NCBI GenBank assembly: GCA_011391495.1
Contig: JAABQK010000010.1
Coordinates: 1 to 64,000, forward strand
Reading direction: 5' to 3'
Origin: Hydrogenophaga sp.
Lineage (GTDB): Bacteria; Pseudomonadota; Gammaproteobacteria; Burkholderiales; Burkholderiaceae_C
Length of the DNA stretch: 64,000 nt
Of the stretch, positions 52,430 to 61,177 are shown in pieces. Below the pieces are notes generated by a model. That model had not been told where the DNA came from and searched no databases. It worked only from the letters and a program-made list of their open reading frames with translations. Numbering within the stretch: the stretch's first letter is position 1; each line of letters starts with the position of its first letter. The position numbers and the translations under genes were made by a program.

Positions 52430-55381
52430 CTAATCCCAGTTGCGGAACAGGGTCCCTTCACTGCCCAGCGGTCGGTGGCATCCGGATTGCGAGCAGTCGG
52501 TCACTCCGGTGGACCTCTCATGGGTGAGTGACTTTTTCTCCATGTCCCCCAGGAAGTTCGTGCCGCTGGCGTGGCACGACTTGCACCAGCCCGCCCCGTT
52601 GCCCATGCTGTTGTTGTGGTTCATGGTCATGGAGGACCAGCTGGTCGTGCTCACGTGACAGGCCTTGCAGTCCATGGCCGCGCCGTTGAGCAGCTGCGCT
52701 TCCGGGATGTGGTTGGCCGGCTTGGCCAGGGCACCCACGGTCCCCTGAGCGGTGTAGCTTCCGTTGTGACAGGACTTGCAGGTGGCCGTGGTCACCACAC
52801 CGTGGTTCATGGTCACGGCGGTGGCGAAACTGGTTTGCGAACGGTGGCAGGAATCGCATTTCGCTGTGCCGGTGGTGACGGGTATGTGTGTCGCAGGCTT
52901 GCCCTTGGCCGACGTTCCGTTGTGACAGGTGTCGCAGGTGCCGGTACCCACCGCGTTGGCCGCCGAGTGGGCAAACACCACGGTCAGCCAGCTGGCGGTG
53001 GACTTATGGCAGCTCTCACAACCGCTCGTGATCGCGTTGTGGGTGGTGTTGTTGGGTCGGCGCTGACCTGGGGTGTAGGTACCCATGTGGCAGGTCTGAC
53101 ACTGGTTGCTGAGCGACACGCTGCTGTGCAGACGGGCGGGTGCCCAGGCGGTGAAGCCCGACTTGTGGCAGGTGTCGCAATTGGTGATCGCCACGCCCGT
53201 GAGCAGCTGATACGGAATGTGCGTGATCGGCCTGCTGCCCGCCGCCGGGTAGGCGCCGCTGTGGCAGGTCGTGCACTGGTTGGTCACGGTGACCTGGGTG
53301 TGGTTGAAACGGCTGGGCGTCCATGCCGTGGTGGCATGGCAGGTGACGCAGTTGCCGGTGGCCGGTATGTGGTTGGCTGGCTTGCCACTGGCCGTGCTGC
53401 CGTTGTGGCAGGTGGTGCAGTTGGTGGCCGCGGTGAAGGTGCTGTGGTCCACCCGCGCACCGGTCCAGCGTGTCGTGCTGTGGCAGGTCACGCAGTTCGC
53501 CGTGGTCGCCACGTGGGTCGTGGGCTTGCCTGTGGCCAGCGTTCCGTTGTGACAACTGGCACAGTTGGTCGCAGCGGTGAATGTGCCGTGATCCACCCTC
53601 GCCCCGGTCCATGCCGTCGTGCTGTGGCAGGTCACGCAGTTCGCCGTGGTCGGCACGTGGGTCGCGGGTTTCCCGCTGGCCTGCGTTCCGTTGTGGCAAC
53701 TGGCGCAATTGGTGGCTGCCGTGAACGTGCTGTGGTCCACCCGGGCGCCGGTCCAGCGTGTCGTGCTGTGGCAGGCCACGCAGTTCGCGGTGGTCGCGAC
53801 GTGGGTCGTGGGCTTGCCTGTGGCCAGCGTTCCGTTGTGGCAGGTTGTGCACACGGTCGCCGCGTTGAACGTGCTGTGATCGACCCTGGCGCCGGTCCAG
53901 GCGCTCGTGCTGTGGCAGGTGCCGCAGTTGGCCGTGGTCGGCACGTGGGTCGCGGGTTTCCCGCTGGCCTGCGTTCCGTTGTGGCAGCTCGCGCAGTTGG
54001 TGGCCGCGGTGAAGGTGCTGTGGTCCACCCGGGCGCCGGTCCAGCGTGTCGTGCTGTGGCAGGCCACGCAGTTCGCGGTGGTCGCGACGTGGGTCGTGGG
54101 CTTGCCTGTGGCCAGCGTTCCGTTGTGACAGGTCGTGCACACGGTCGCCGCGTTGAACGTGCTGTGATCGACCCTGGCGCCGGTCCAGGCGCTCGTGCTG
54201 TGGCAGGTGCCGCAGTTGGCCGTGGTCGGCACGTGGGTCGTGGCCTTTCCGGTCGCTTGGGTGCCGTTGTGGCAGCTCGCGCAGTTGGTGGCCGCGGTGA
54301 AGGTGCTGTGGTTGACCTTGGCCCCGACCCATGTGCTCATGCTGTGGCAGGTCACGCAGTTTGCCGTGGTCGCCACATGGGTGGTGGGCTTGCCACTGGC
54401 CTGGGTGCCGTTGTGGCAGCTGCTGCAGTTCGTCGCCGCGTTGAACGTGCTGTGGTTGACCCTGGCGCCCGTCCAAGCATTGGCGCTGTGGCAGCTCGCG
54501 CAGCTGGCCGTGGTCGGCACGTGCGTGGCGGATTTACCGGTGGCCTGGGTGCCGTTGTGGCAGCTCGCGCAGTTCGTCGCTGCGTTGAAGCTGCCGTGGT
54601 TGACTTTGGCGCCAGCCCACCGGGTGGTGGTGTGGCAGCTCGTGCAATTTTCAGTGGTCGCCACGTGACGTGCCGATTTGCCACTGGCCTGGGTGCCGTT
54701 GTGGCAGCTCGCGCAGTTCGTCGCCGCGGTGAAGCTGCCATGGTCCACCCTGGCACCTGCCCAGCGCGCGGTGTTGTGACAGCTGTCGCACGCCTGGCTG
54801 GTCGCGATGTGGCTGGCGGGTTTCCCCGTCGCCTTGCTCCCGTTGTGACAGGTAGCACAGGTTCCAGGCGTCACGCCGGCGTGGTCGAATTTGGCCGCGG
54901 GGCGCCAGGCGGTGGTTCGGTGACAGCTGTCACACGATGCCTGCGTGGCCACGTGGCTCTGCGTCTTGCCTGCGGCCGTGCTGCCGTTGTGGCAGGTGGC
55001 ACAGGTGCCGGCCACCACATTCGCGTGATTGAACTTCGCACCGACGAAGGACTGGGTCGTGTGGCATGTCTCGCAGGCCGCCGTCGTCGGCAGATGCCGC
55101 TGGGGCATCACGGTATTGGTCTGGGCCAGGCGCGCACCGCTGACATGGCAACTGGAGCAATCCTTGGGCGTGCCTTTGAAAATGCCTTTGACGTGGCACG
55201 ACTCACACCGTGCCGAGGTGTGAACACCGCTCAAGGCGAAGCCCGTTTTCACATGGTCGAACGCCGGTCGCACAGTGGTCTGGGACAAGGCCGAGGTGCT
55301 CACCACCACCAGCATCAGGGCCATCATCCAGCGGGCCAAGAGCCCCGCCAGAACGTTTCGGGCAATAGGAGCGTGATTCAT
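52430..55381 (-). CDS. Giant repetitive multiheme c-type cytochrome (about 37 hemes)
   Basis: A 983-aa secreted protein with a signal peptide (hydrophobic WMMALMLVVVSTSA, cleavage near SALS-Q). I count 36 CxxCH motifs plus one CX4CH (CSQSGCH) near the C-terminus, about one heme per 26 residues. Much of it is a tandem 48-residue unit with two CxxCH, one His in V[DN]H and one in THV, enough for bis-His ligation of each heme. The repeat region is rich in Thr, Ala, Asn, Ser and Gly with little charge, unlike its 24-heme neighbour. It has no lipobox. The start overlaps the 24-heme gene stop by 4 nt. It probably works in long-range electron transfer or storage; the substrate is unknown. Confidence 0.9.
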   Translation of the reverse strand: MNHAPIARNVLAGLLARWMMALMLVVVSTSALSQTTVRPAFDHVKTGFALSGVHTSARCESCHVKGIFKGTPKDCSSCHVSGARLAQTNTVMPQRHLPTTAACETCHTTQSFVGAKFNHANVVAGTCATCHNGSTAAGKTQSHVATQASCDSCHRTTAWRPAAKFDHAGVTPGTCATCHNGSKATGKPASHIATSQACDSCHNTARWAGARVDHGSFTAATNCASCHNGTQASGKSARHVATTENCTSCHTTTRWAGAKVNHGSFNAATNCASCHNGTQATGKSATHVPTTASCASCHSANAWTGARVNHSTFNAATNCSSCHNGTQASGKPTTHVATTANCVTCHSMSTWVGAKVNHSTFTAATNCASCHNGTQATGKATTHVPTTANCGTCHSTSAWTGARVDHSTFNAATVCTTCHNGTLATGKPTTHVATTANCVACHSTTRWTGARVDHSTFTAATNCASCHNGTQASGKPATHVPTTANCGTCHSTSAWTGARVDHSTFNAATVCTTCHNGTLATGKPTTHVATTANCVACHSTTRWTGARVDHSTFTAATNCASCHNGTQASGKPATHVPTTANCVTCHSTTAWTGARVDHGTFTAATNCASCHNGTLATGKPTTHVATTANCVTCHSTTRWTGARVDHSTFTAATNCTTCHNGSTASGKPANHIPATGNCVTCHATTAWTPSRFNHTQVTVTNQCTTCHSGAYPAAGSRPITHIPYQLLTGVAITNCDTCHKSGFTAWAPARLHSSVSLSNQCQTCHMGTYTPGQRRPNNTTHNAITSGCESCHKSTASWLTVVFAHSAANAVGTGTCDTCHNGTSAKGKPATHIPVTTGTAKCDSCHRSQTSFATAVTMNHGVVTTATCKSCHNGSYTAQGTVGALAKPANHIPEAQLLNGAAMDCKACHVSTTSWSSMTMNHNNSMGNGAGWCKSCHASGTNFLGDMEKKSLTHERSTGVTDCSQSGCHRPLGSEGTLFRNWD
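53439..54302. repeat. 288-bp tandem repeat inside the 37-heme cytochrome gene
   Basis: Three successive 288-bp units begin at 53439, 53727 and 54015 with the shared tract GTGCTGTGGTCCACCCG. Register continues in a more diverged unit at 54303. The units from 53727 and 54015 look almost identical for about 225 nt. Each encodes 96 residues with four CxxCH motifs, that is two 48-residue diheme units. Expansion by unequal exchange within the gene is the simplest explanation. Confidence 0.85.
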
Positions 55382-57324
55382 GAGCGGTTCACCCGTCCGG
55401 TTGATGTGGCGGCCTGTTCGTTTCGGCGTCCAAATAGGCTGCTGAACCCCCATGGGGGCATGCGGTCGATCGCAAATTCAGGCCCCTGCGAACGCCTGCC
55501 GGAGCTCACACGGTTGACCACCTTTTTCCAGTTGTCTGTCACGTGGCAGGTTTCGCAGCGCATGCCGAACTGGCCATCGTGCGTGTCGTCTTTGCGGTGG
55601 CAGCCGATGCAGTTGCCACCCACCGGTGCCGCGTTCTTACCTTTGGGCGCGGGTTGGCTGTGGCAGCTTTCGCAAGTCACCTTGAGGTGCGCGCCGTCCA
55701 GTCGGTAGTCGGTGCGTTTGTCGTGGTTGAAATCCCAGATCAACCAACCCCGGGTGTTGTGACAGCTCTCGCACTTCTCGCCAAATTTGAGCTTGTGCTT
55801 GTCTTCCTTCTTGTGGCACGAGAAGCAGTCGCGCGGCGCGTCTTTGAAGCGGCTGGTTTCGTGGCACTTGTCGCACTTCACCGGCACGTGTTTCCCGGTC
55901 AAGGGGAAACGGGTCTGGGCGTGGTCAAAGCGCGTGGTTTTCCAGGTGCGGTCACTGTGGCAGGTCTCGCACTGCTTGCCTTGCTGGCCTTCGTGCTTGT
56001 CGTCTTTTTTGTGGCAGCTGTAGCAGTCGATGGGTCTCTGGCGGAAGCTCTTCAGGTCCTTGTGGCAGGCGCTGCACTTGAGCACGCCATCCGCGTGCGC
56101 GTTGCGCAACTGGAACTTGGTCTGGTCGTGATCGAAGCGACCCTTCGTGGTCTTCCAGTCCTTCTCGGCATGGCAGTCGCCGCACTTTTCCCCCAACGTC
56201 GCCTCGTGCTTGTCGTCCTTCTTGTGGCAGGCGTAACAATCCTTCGGCGCCTCCTTGAACATGGCGTTCTTGTGACATTCCTTGCATTCGGTGTCCACGT
56301 GCTTGCCCAGCAAGGGGAAGCTGGTCAGGTCGTGGTTGAACTTGGCGGGTTCCTTCCAGCCGCGCTCGCTGTGGCAGCTGCCGCAGTCCTTGCCCAACGA
56401 CTCCTTGTGCTTGTCGTCCGACTTGTGGCACGCATGGCAGTCCTGGCTCAGCTGGACCCTGTAGAGATGCCCTGTGTGGCAATCCGCGCATGGGGTGGCG
56501 CGGTGCTTGCCGCGCAGCGCGTACTTGGTATCGGCGTCGTGGTTGAAGTCGGAAGGCTTCCAGGCCTTGGTGCCATGGCAGCTGTCGCACTTGTCGCCGT
56601 ACTGCCCTTTGTGGCCCTTGTTGCTGTCATCCTCCTTCTTGTGGCAGCCGATGCAGGTCTTGACCGTGTCCTTGTAGTCGTTGTTCTTGTGACAATCGGT
56701 GCACTGGGCGTCGGCGTGTTTGCCCGTCAATGAAAACTTCGTTTTCTTGTCGTGGTCGAACGTGGTCTCTTTCCAGTCCGTCTCGCTGTGGCAGTCCGCG
56801 CACTTCACCCCCAGGCCACCCTTGTGCTCGTCGTCTTTCTTGTGGCAGGTGTTGCAGTCCTGGGGCGCGGCCCGGTACTTTTTCCCGGCCTGGTGGCATT
56901 TGTCGCACTCCACTTTTTCGTGCTTGCCGCGCAACCGGTAGTCGGTCACCGCATGGTCGAACTTTTTCTTGTCGAGCAGCACGATCTGGGCATTGCGGCC
57001 TTTGTGGTCGGTATGGCAGGTGTTGCAAGCCTGCGGCCTGGAACGCCCATGAAAACCCGTACGCGCCCGCACGTCAGCCCCCACGTCCTTGTGGCATTCC
57101 ATGCACCGACCGTCCTGCGCTTTGCGATCGAACTTCACGTGGCACTGCGAGCAGTCTTCTTCGACTTTGGCGTGCCCCTGAATCAGCTTGCCCGGCGACA
57201 GAATGGTTTCGATGTTCTGCGCAGCGGCCGGGGCGCCCAGCCCGATTCCCAGCGCCAGAAGGCCGCACGTAACCCACCTCCGCAGTGCGAGGATGGCGTG
57301 TCGAGTCGTCAGCCATGATTTCAA
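55378..57324 (-). CDS. 24-heme c-type cytochrome built from triheme modules
   Basis: A 648-aa secreted protein with a signal peptide ending in GAPAAAQ. I count 24 CxxCH motifs, mostly in units of about 56 residues with three CxxCH and three further His (KKDDKH, F[DN]H, GKH or NAH), resembling class III/c7-type triheme domains strung together. The protein is very rich in Lys, Asp and His. The last 50 residues lack hemes and are basic. The start codon is TTG with GGGGAG 4 nt upstream, 13 nt after the cytochrome b stop. It probably carries electrons through the periplasm between the membrane cytochrome b and the 37-heme protein. Confidence 0.92.
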   Translation of the reverse strand: MKSWLTTRHAILALRRWVTCGLLALGIGLGAPAAAQNIETILSPGKLIQGHAKVEEDCSQCHVKFDRKAQDGRCMECHKDVGADVRARTGFHGRSRPQACNTCHTDHKGRNAQIVLLDKKKFDHAVTDYRLRGKHEKVECDKCHQAGKKYRAAPQDCNTCHKKDDEHKGGLGVKCADCHSETDWKETTFDHDKKTKFSLTGKHADAQCTDCHKNNDYKDTVKTCIGCHKKEDDSNKGHKGQYGDKCDSCHGTKAWKPSDFNHDADTKYALRGKHRATPCADCHTGHLYRVQLSQDCHACHKSDDKHKESLGKDCGSCHSERGWKEPAKFNHDLTSFPLLGKHVDTECKECHKNAMFKEAPKDCYACHKKDDKHEATLGEKCGDCHAEKDWKTTKGRFDHDQTKFQLRNAHADGVLKCSACHKDLKSFRQRPIDCYSCHKKDDKHEGQQGKQCETCHSDRTWKTTRFDHAQTRFPLTGKHVPVKCDKCHETSRFKDAPRDCFSCHKKEDKHKLKFGEKCESCHNTRGWLIWDFNHDKRTDYRLDGAHLKVTCESCHSQPAPKGKNAAPVGGNCIGCHRKDDTHDGQFGMRCETCHVTDNWKKVVNRVSSGRRSQGPEFAIDRMPPWGFSSLFGRRNEQAATSTGRVNRS

Positions 57325-57337
57325 TCCGCTCCCCGTC

Positions 57338-58294
57338 TCAGTAAGCGTGTACCGCGACGACGTGAACCACCGAACTGATCACCAGCAGGTACACAAAGGG
57401 GATGTGGGCCACGTGCCAAAGGGAAAACAGCCGCTCGTAGGCGGTGAACTGGGCCACGCGAACCGCGGCATCGAGGTACCTGCGCACCAGTTTGCGGGCC
57501 AGTTTCTGGCGTTTGGCCAGGCTCTTGTCGTCCCACCCACCGCGTACAGCCAGCCGGTTCAGTGGCTCCTGCAGTTCTTTCACGCAAACCCGGAATGTCC
57601 ACCACTGCTTGATGGGAAGCCAGAACACCCGCCGCATGCAGGCCACCAGGCCGGGCCTTCTGGTCAACTCGTTCTGGTCGAATTCTTTGAGGCGCCGCTC
57701 CACCTCGGGCGCAAAAGCCAGGCGTGAATGGGCTTCGCGCTGGTGCAATCCGGCTCTCTGCTGCAATTCGCGGAAATCGCTTTGCTCGCCGTGCAGACCG
57801 CGGTTGACCCGGCTGTAAATGAAACGCCCCACAACACCGCTGAGCGCCACGATGATCATGCTGTAGAACGCCGCCGAGGCATTCAACGAGCGCACCTGAA
57901 AGGTGGAATGCAACAGAATCAGGATAGGCCCACCCACCCCCAACAGCATGTGCACCAGAAACCACCATTTGGCCTTCCCCCAGCGCTGGGTGAAGCGAAA
58001 TCGTTTGCGCAATGGATAGGTGAATAGCAGCACCATCATCGAGCCACCGGCCACACCCATCCAATAGCCAACATCGTCCCCGGCTTCAAACAAGCCCTGC
58101 TGCGTGATCCACCAGGAACCCCACACCAGCGCAATCAAAACCAGATAGACGAGCACATCACCGGTCAGCCGCGGCATGCGCGGCTTTAGGGGCGCAGGGG
58201 CCAAGGGCTGCATGCCCGAATTCATCCGGATCGAAGGCACTCCCAATGGGCTTCCAGCCCCCGGAAAAGCCTCCGATTTCAATATGGCAGTCAT
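57338..58294 (-). CDS. Five-helix membrane protein, probable diheme cytochrome b
   Basis: A 318-aa inner-membrane protein with hydrophobic helices near 47-66, 77-95, 110-131, 141-160 and 293-318, and a basic cytoplasmic loop between the last two. Helix 3 has His 115 and His 129, and the last helix has His 297 and His 311: HX13H in both. This is the classical arrangement for two stacked b-hemes between two helices. It could be a quinol dehydrogenase or quinone reductase linking the membrane pool to the periplasmic cytochromes encoded next. The ATG at 58294 (MTAILKSEAF) is chosen; an upstream in-frame extension lacks membrane or conserved content. I do not recognise a named family. Confidence 0.75.
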   Translation of the reverse strand: MTAILKSEAFPGAGSPLGVPSIRMNSGMQPLAPAPLKPRMPRLTGDVLVYLVLIALVWGSWWITQQGLFEAGDDVGYWMGVAGGSMMVLLFTYPLRKRFRFTQRWGKAKWWFLVHMLLGVGGPILILLHSTFQVRSLNASAAFYSMIIVALSGVVGRFIYSRVNRGLHGEQSDFRELQQRAGLHQREAHSRLAFAPEVERRLKEFDQNELTRRPGLVACMRRVFWLPIKQWWTFRVCVKELQEPLNRLAVRGGWDDKSLAKRQKLARKLVRRYLDAAVRVAQFTAYERLFSLWHVAHIPFVYLLVISSVVHVVAVHAY

Positions 58295-58504
58295 GTTGCT
58301 TTCACCCCGATCAAAATGCCCCTCACCCCGTATCGACACCCGACACCCCGAATTCCATTCAGGAAACACCGCTTGACGCGCGCCGCCAGCTACAGCCGGT
58401 CTTGTTCCATTCCAATCAAATCGCGACGGGCCAGCCAATGCCATTGCTGCGGGCCGCCATTTCGATCCGGCCGCCATACGGCTGGCACGAACCATCCTTA
58501 TTCC

Positions 58505-58532
58505 GTATTAAGAGATCCTTAAGATTTGAAAA
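58505..58532 (-). promoter_or_regulatory. Candidate promoter of the cytochrome operon with internal palindrome
   Basis: On the minus strand TTTTCA, 16 nt, TAATAC. The inverted repeat TTAAG-N5-CTTAA (58508-58522) lies within the spacer and -10, a typical place for a regulator. It lies about 210 nt upstream of the cytochrome b ATG. Matches to consensus are moderate only. Confidence 0.35.
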
Positions 58533-58649
58533 GACGGCTGAATTGACCCCACACCCGGGGACAAGTACCCCGTCAACACGCCAGAAACACGCTGGGTGCG
58601 AGACATCCAGGTGACATCCTGAGTCCTGGGGATCGATTCATCCGTGTTG

Positions 58650-58670
58650 AAATGTGCAATCTACACATTT
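58650..58670. promoter_or_regulatory. AAATGTG-N7-CACATTT palindrome
   Basis: A perfect 7-bp inverted repeat in the long control region. The arms match those of the CRP consensus but are one nucleotide closer together (TGTG-N7-CACA rather than N8), so a CRP/FNR-superfamily or other dimeric regulator is possible. The binding protein is unknown. Confidence 0.5.
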
Positions 58671-58775
58671 AATGATGTGGGCACGAGTTTACCCGACGCA
58701 GGGCCGCGGACGGCGCCTGAACGGTAACAGGGTGTCTATGGGCCTTGGGTGGGCCACGCGCCCAAGAAGGTGTCG

Positions 58776-59381
58776 CTACACCGCCATGTAACGACCGGGC
58801 CGGTGGTTGATCGCCAGCGTCATGTTGAGCACCACCGCCCCCACCACCGACCAGGCAATCTGCTGCCAGTCCACCACCGCAAACGCAGCGAGAACAATGG
58901 CGCAGTCAAGGGCCATCTGCACCCGGCCTGCGCGCCAGCCAAAGCGCTCCTGCAGGTACAGGACCAGCACATTGAAACCACCCAGGCTGGCGCGGTGCCG
59001 GAACAGCATCAGCATGCCCGCCCCCATGAGCAAGCCACCGGTCACTGCAGCGAAGCCGGTGGACAACGCATCGAACGCGATCCACAGCGGCATCCATTGC
59101 GCCAGCACGGCCAGCAGGCCGACCGCGACAAAGGTCTTGAAGGTGAAATCCCGCCCCATGCGCTTGAAGGCCAGGCCGTAAAACGGCAGGTTGATCAGGA
59201 AAAACACCACGCTGAAGTTCCAGCCCGTGGCGTAGTGCAACAGAAACGCCAGCCCTGCCGTGCCACCGGTCAGCAGCCCGGTGTGGCGGAACATGACCAC
59301 ACCCAGCGCCACAAACAGCGTACCGGTGAGCAGCGCCTGGAGGTCTTCGTGGGGCTTGTGGTGCGTGCGGGCGTCCAGCAT
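58776..59381 (-). CDS. YitT-family membrane protein
   Basis: A 201-aa membrane protein with five or six helices. GTLFVALGVVMFRHTGLLTGGTAGLAFLLHYATG and LGGFNVLVLYLQERFGWRAGRVQM are typical YitT (DUF161) segments, and it lacks the C-terminal DUF2179 domain of longer members. Function is unknown; transport is often guessed. The frame extends to a TTG at 59495 through a Pro/Asp-rich stretch; I prefer the ATG at 59381, which gives the usual length. It lies upstream of the cytochrome operon on the same strand. Confidence 0.82.
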   Translation of the reverse strand: MLDARTHHKPHEDLQALLTGTLFVALGVVMFRHTGLLTGGTAGLAFLLHYATGWNFSVVFFLINLPFYGLAFKRMGRDFTFKTFVAVGLLAVLAQWMPLWIAFDALSTGFAAVTGGLLMGAGMLMLFRHRASLGGFNVLVLYLQERFGWRAGRVQMALDCAIVLAAFAVVDWQQIAWSVVGAVVLNMTLAINHRPGRYMAV

Positions 59382-59543
59382 CCGCGCTGCATCGTCGGGG
59401 TGAGGCGCGGTCTCATCGGCAGGCTCGGCGGGAGCTGGCACAGATCGGAACCGGGAGGGCAGGAAGGCCAAGTGAACACTCGCATCGAACACCAAAGAGC
59501 CGGGCAGTATCGACGCCGGGGCCCGAAGCCGCCTTGACCCAGG

Positions 59544-60086
59544 TCAGGGGAAGCTCCAGTCCGCGGGGTCGGCCAGATCAAACGCCGCGTGGTAGCTCAC
59601 GCTGCCCAGCGGCACGACGCGCACGAACGGCCGGGCGAGAAAACAACCGGCGGGCGCTCCCTTCAGCCGCAGCGCCGGTGTGGACCGGAAACCGAAACGT
59701 CCGTAGTAGGCGGGTTCACCCAGCGCCACACAGCCTGCAGCCCCCTGCTGCCGCAGGTGGCGCAAGCCCTGCCACACCAGCGCGGTTCCAACGCCGGCAC
59801 CCTGGGCTTCGGGCGCCACCGCGAGCGGCCCAAGGGCGTACCAGCCAGAGGCTCCGCCCGTGATCGTCACGGGCGAGAACGTGATGTGGCCGACGATCCG
59901 CTCCATCCTCTCGGCCACCAGCGACAGCGACAAGGCCCCGGCCACGCGCAGCGCGTCGATGATGAGCGCTTCGGTCTGACGGCTGTGCGGGTGGTCGCGG
60001 AAGGCATCGCGTGTGACAGCTCCGATGGCCTCGACATCGCCCTGCACTCCGGCGCGCAGGCTGAAATCCGACTGCACTGACGGCAT
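59544..60086 (-). CDS. GNAT-family N-acetyltransferase
   Basis: A 180-aa protein of the YhbS-like GNAT type. The acetyl-CoA loop is in VAPEAQGAGVGTALVWQGLRHLR, followed by GCVALGEPAYYGRFGFR, the usual tail block. The substrate is unknown. The ATG at 60086 is preferred to one 6 nt upstream because AGGAG then lies 6 nt away instead of touching the start codon. Confidence 0.88.
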   Translation of the reverse strand: MPSVQSDFSLRAGVQGDVEAIGAVTRDAFRDHPHSRQTEALIIDALRVAGALSLSLVAERMERIVGHITFSPVTITGGASGWYALGPLAVAPEAQGAGVGTALVWQGLRHLRQQGAAGCVALGEPAYYGRFGFRSTPALRLKGAPAGCFLARPFVRVVPLGSVSYHAAFDLADPADWSFP

Positions 60087-60213
60087 CTGCATCTCCTGGA
60101 GGAACCCGTGAAGAGCTTAACCCGGCTGCGTCCTGGCTGCACGGACACCCCACGCCACCGAGGCCAGGGCCAGACCATGGGCCGATGGGCCGCCGATGGG
60201 CAGGTGACGTGCC

Positions 60214-61053
60214 TCAGGCCGTGACGATCCAGCCTTCGAGCGGATCAAAAACGGGCAAGCCGTAGCGTGGGTGGCCCGCCTCGTGCCGGGATTGCGCCCA
60301 TGCGGCCTGCAGCAGACACAGCACGGCGTCCAGACTGTCGCCACTGGCGTCATCGGCCAATGTGTCGCGCTGGGCGTGGCTGAGCTTGAGGCGCAAACCG
60401 CTGTCCCGCAACAGCGGCGCCTGGCCGTTTTCCAGCGCGTTGATGAGCGTCTTGCGCGCGATCAGACGCTCGGGCGTCTGCTTCGCCTTGTCGTCGCTCT
60501 TGTAGCTGACGCCGCCCAGCACGCTGCGAGCCAGCAGCCCGGGATAGGCTTCCAGCGCGTTACGGCAGGGATCACCCTGGTGCAGGCCGACCAGGGTCAC
60601 GCCTGCGGCCAGGAGCCTGGGCACACCTGCGTGCATCATGTACGCCACGGGCGGGTTGACCCATTTCATGCTCGGGCTCGACCCTGCCGGGCCGTCGGTG
60701 GCCCGGTGGGCAAACTTGCCTCCCACCGGCCGTGCGTTGCAGAAGGCGGAAAAGGCCAGGCGAACCTCTTCGCGACTCAAACTCGCGTAATGGCCCATGC
60801 AGGCCTGCCATTCAGTGGCCCAGCCCAGGGTGGTCACCAGCTCACGCGGCAGGCCGAAGGGCAGATCGAATCCACCGACCCAGGGGCCGGGTCCGGCCAT
60901 GCGGGCAGCCCAGGCATCCAGCGTTTCAAAGCGTTCCACCCCCTCCAGCCACAGGCGGCCTCTGTCCGCCCGACCGACCGCGAGGGTGATGGGTTTGCGT
61001 CGGGAAGGCGCACTGCTGAAGTCGCAGCCCAGCAAGGTGGTCATGGCAGACAT
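60214..61053 (-). CDS. DUF429 domain protein
   Basis: A 279-aa soluble protein. LLGCDFSSAPSRRKPI at the N-terminus resembles the RNase H-like start of DUF429 proteins, and WVGGFDLPFGLPREL, EAYPGLLARSVLG with SYKSDD and a late DSLDAVLCLLQAAW block complete the pattern. Conserved acidic residues suggest a nuclease-like fold, but no activity is established. A second ATG 9 nt downstream (MTTLLG) is an equally good start. Confidence 0.75.
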   Translation of the reverse strand: MSAMTTLLGCDFSSAPSRRKPITLAVGRADRGRLWLEGVERFETLDAWAARMAGPGPWVGGFDLPFGLPRELVTTLGWATEWQACMGHYASLSREEVRLAFSAFCNARPVGGKFAHRATDGPAGSSPSMKWVNPPVAYMMHAGVPRLLAAGVTLVGLHQGDPCRNALEAYPGLLARSVLGGVSYKSDDKAKQTPERLIARKTLINALENGQAPLLRDSGLRLKLSHAQRDTLADDASGDSLDAVLCLLQAAWAQSRHEAGHPRYGLPVFDPLEGWIVTA

Positions 61054-61177
61054 CGGGGCCTACGGATACAGGCGCAGGCCAGTTCGTGGCACGTCAAGGG
61101 GCCCAGCCGGCCAGCCCACACCGCAGGCACCGCGTACGCAGGATCGGAGGATGGCCCGGCAGAAAGCGCGGAGCGAC

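Larger units (their letters stand above)
58295..58775. other. 481-nt control region upstream of the multiheme cytochrome operon
   Basis: Non-coding and locally AT-rich compared with its surroundings. It contains a candidate minus-strand promoter with an internal TTAAG palindrome (58505-58532) and a 7-bp palindrome (58650-58670). No small gene was supported. Confidence 0.6.

Noticed and set aside
53439-54302. CRISPR-like array
   Set aside because: Repeats are contiguous, 288 bp (or 144 bp) long and in frame with CxxCH codons, without unique spacers.
52571-55708. 1045-codon plus-strand open frame opposite the 37-heme cytochrome
   Set aside because: It is the low-stop antisense image of the repetitive CxxCH gene; its Val/Gly/Arg-rich repeats mirror the sense repeats and it has no recognisable domain.
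58650-58670. Canonical CRP site
   Set aside because: Arms match but the spacing is N7 rather than N8, so it is listed only as a palindrome.
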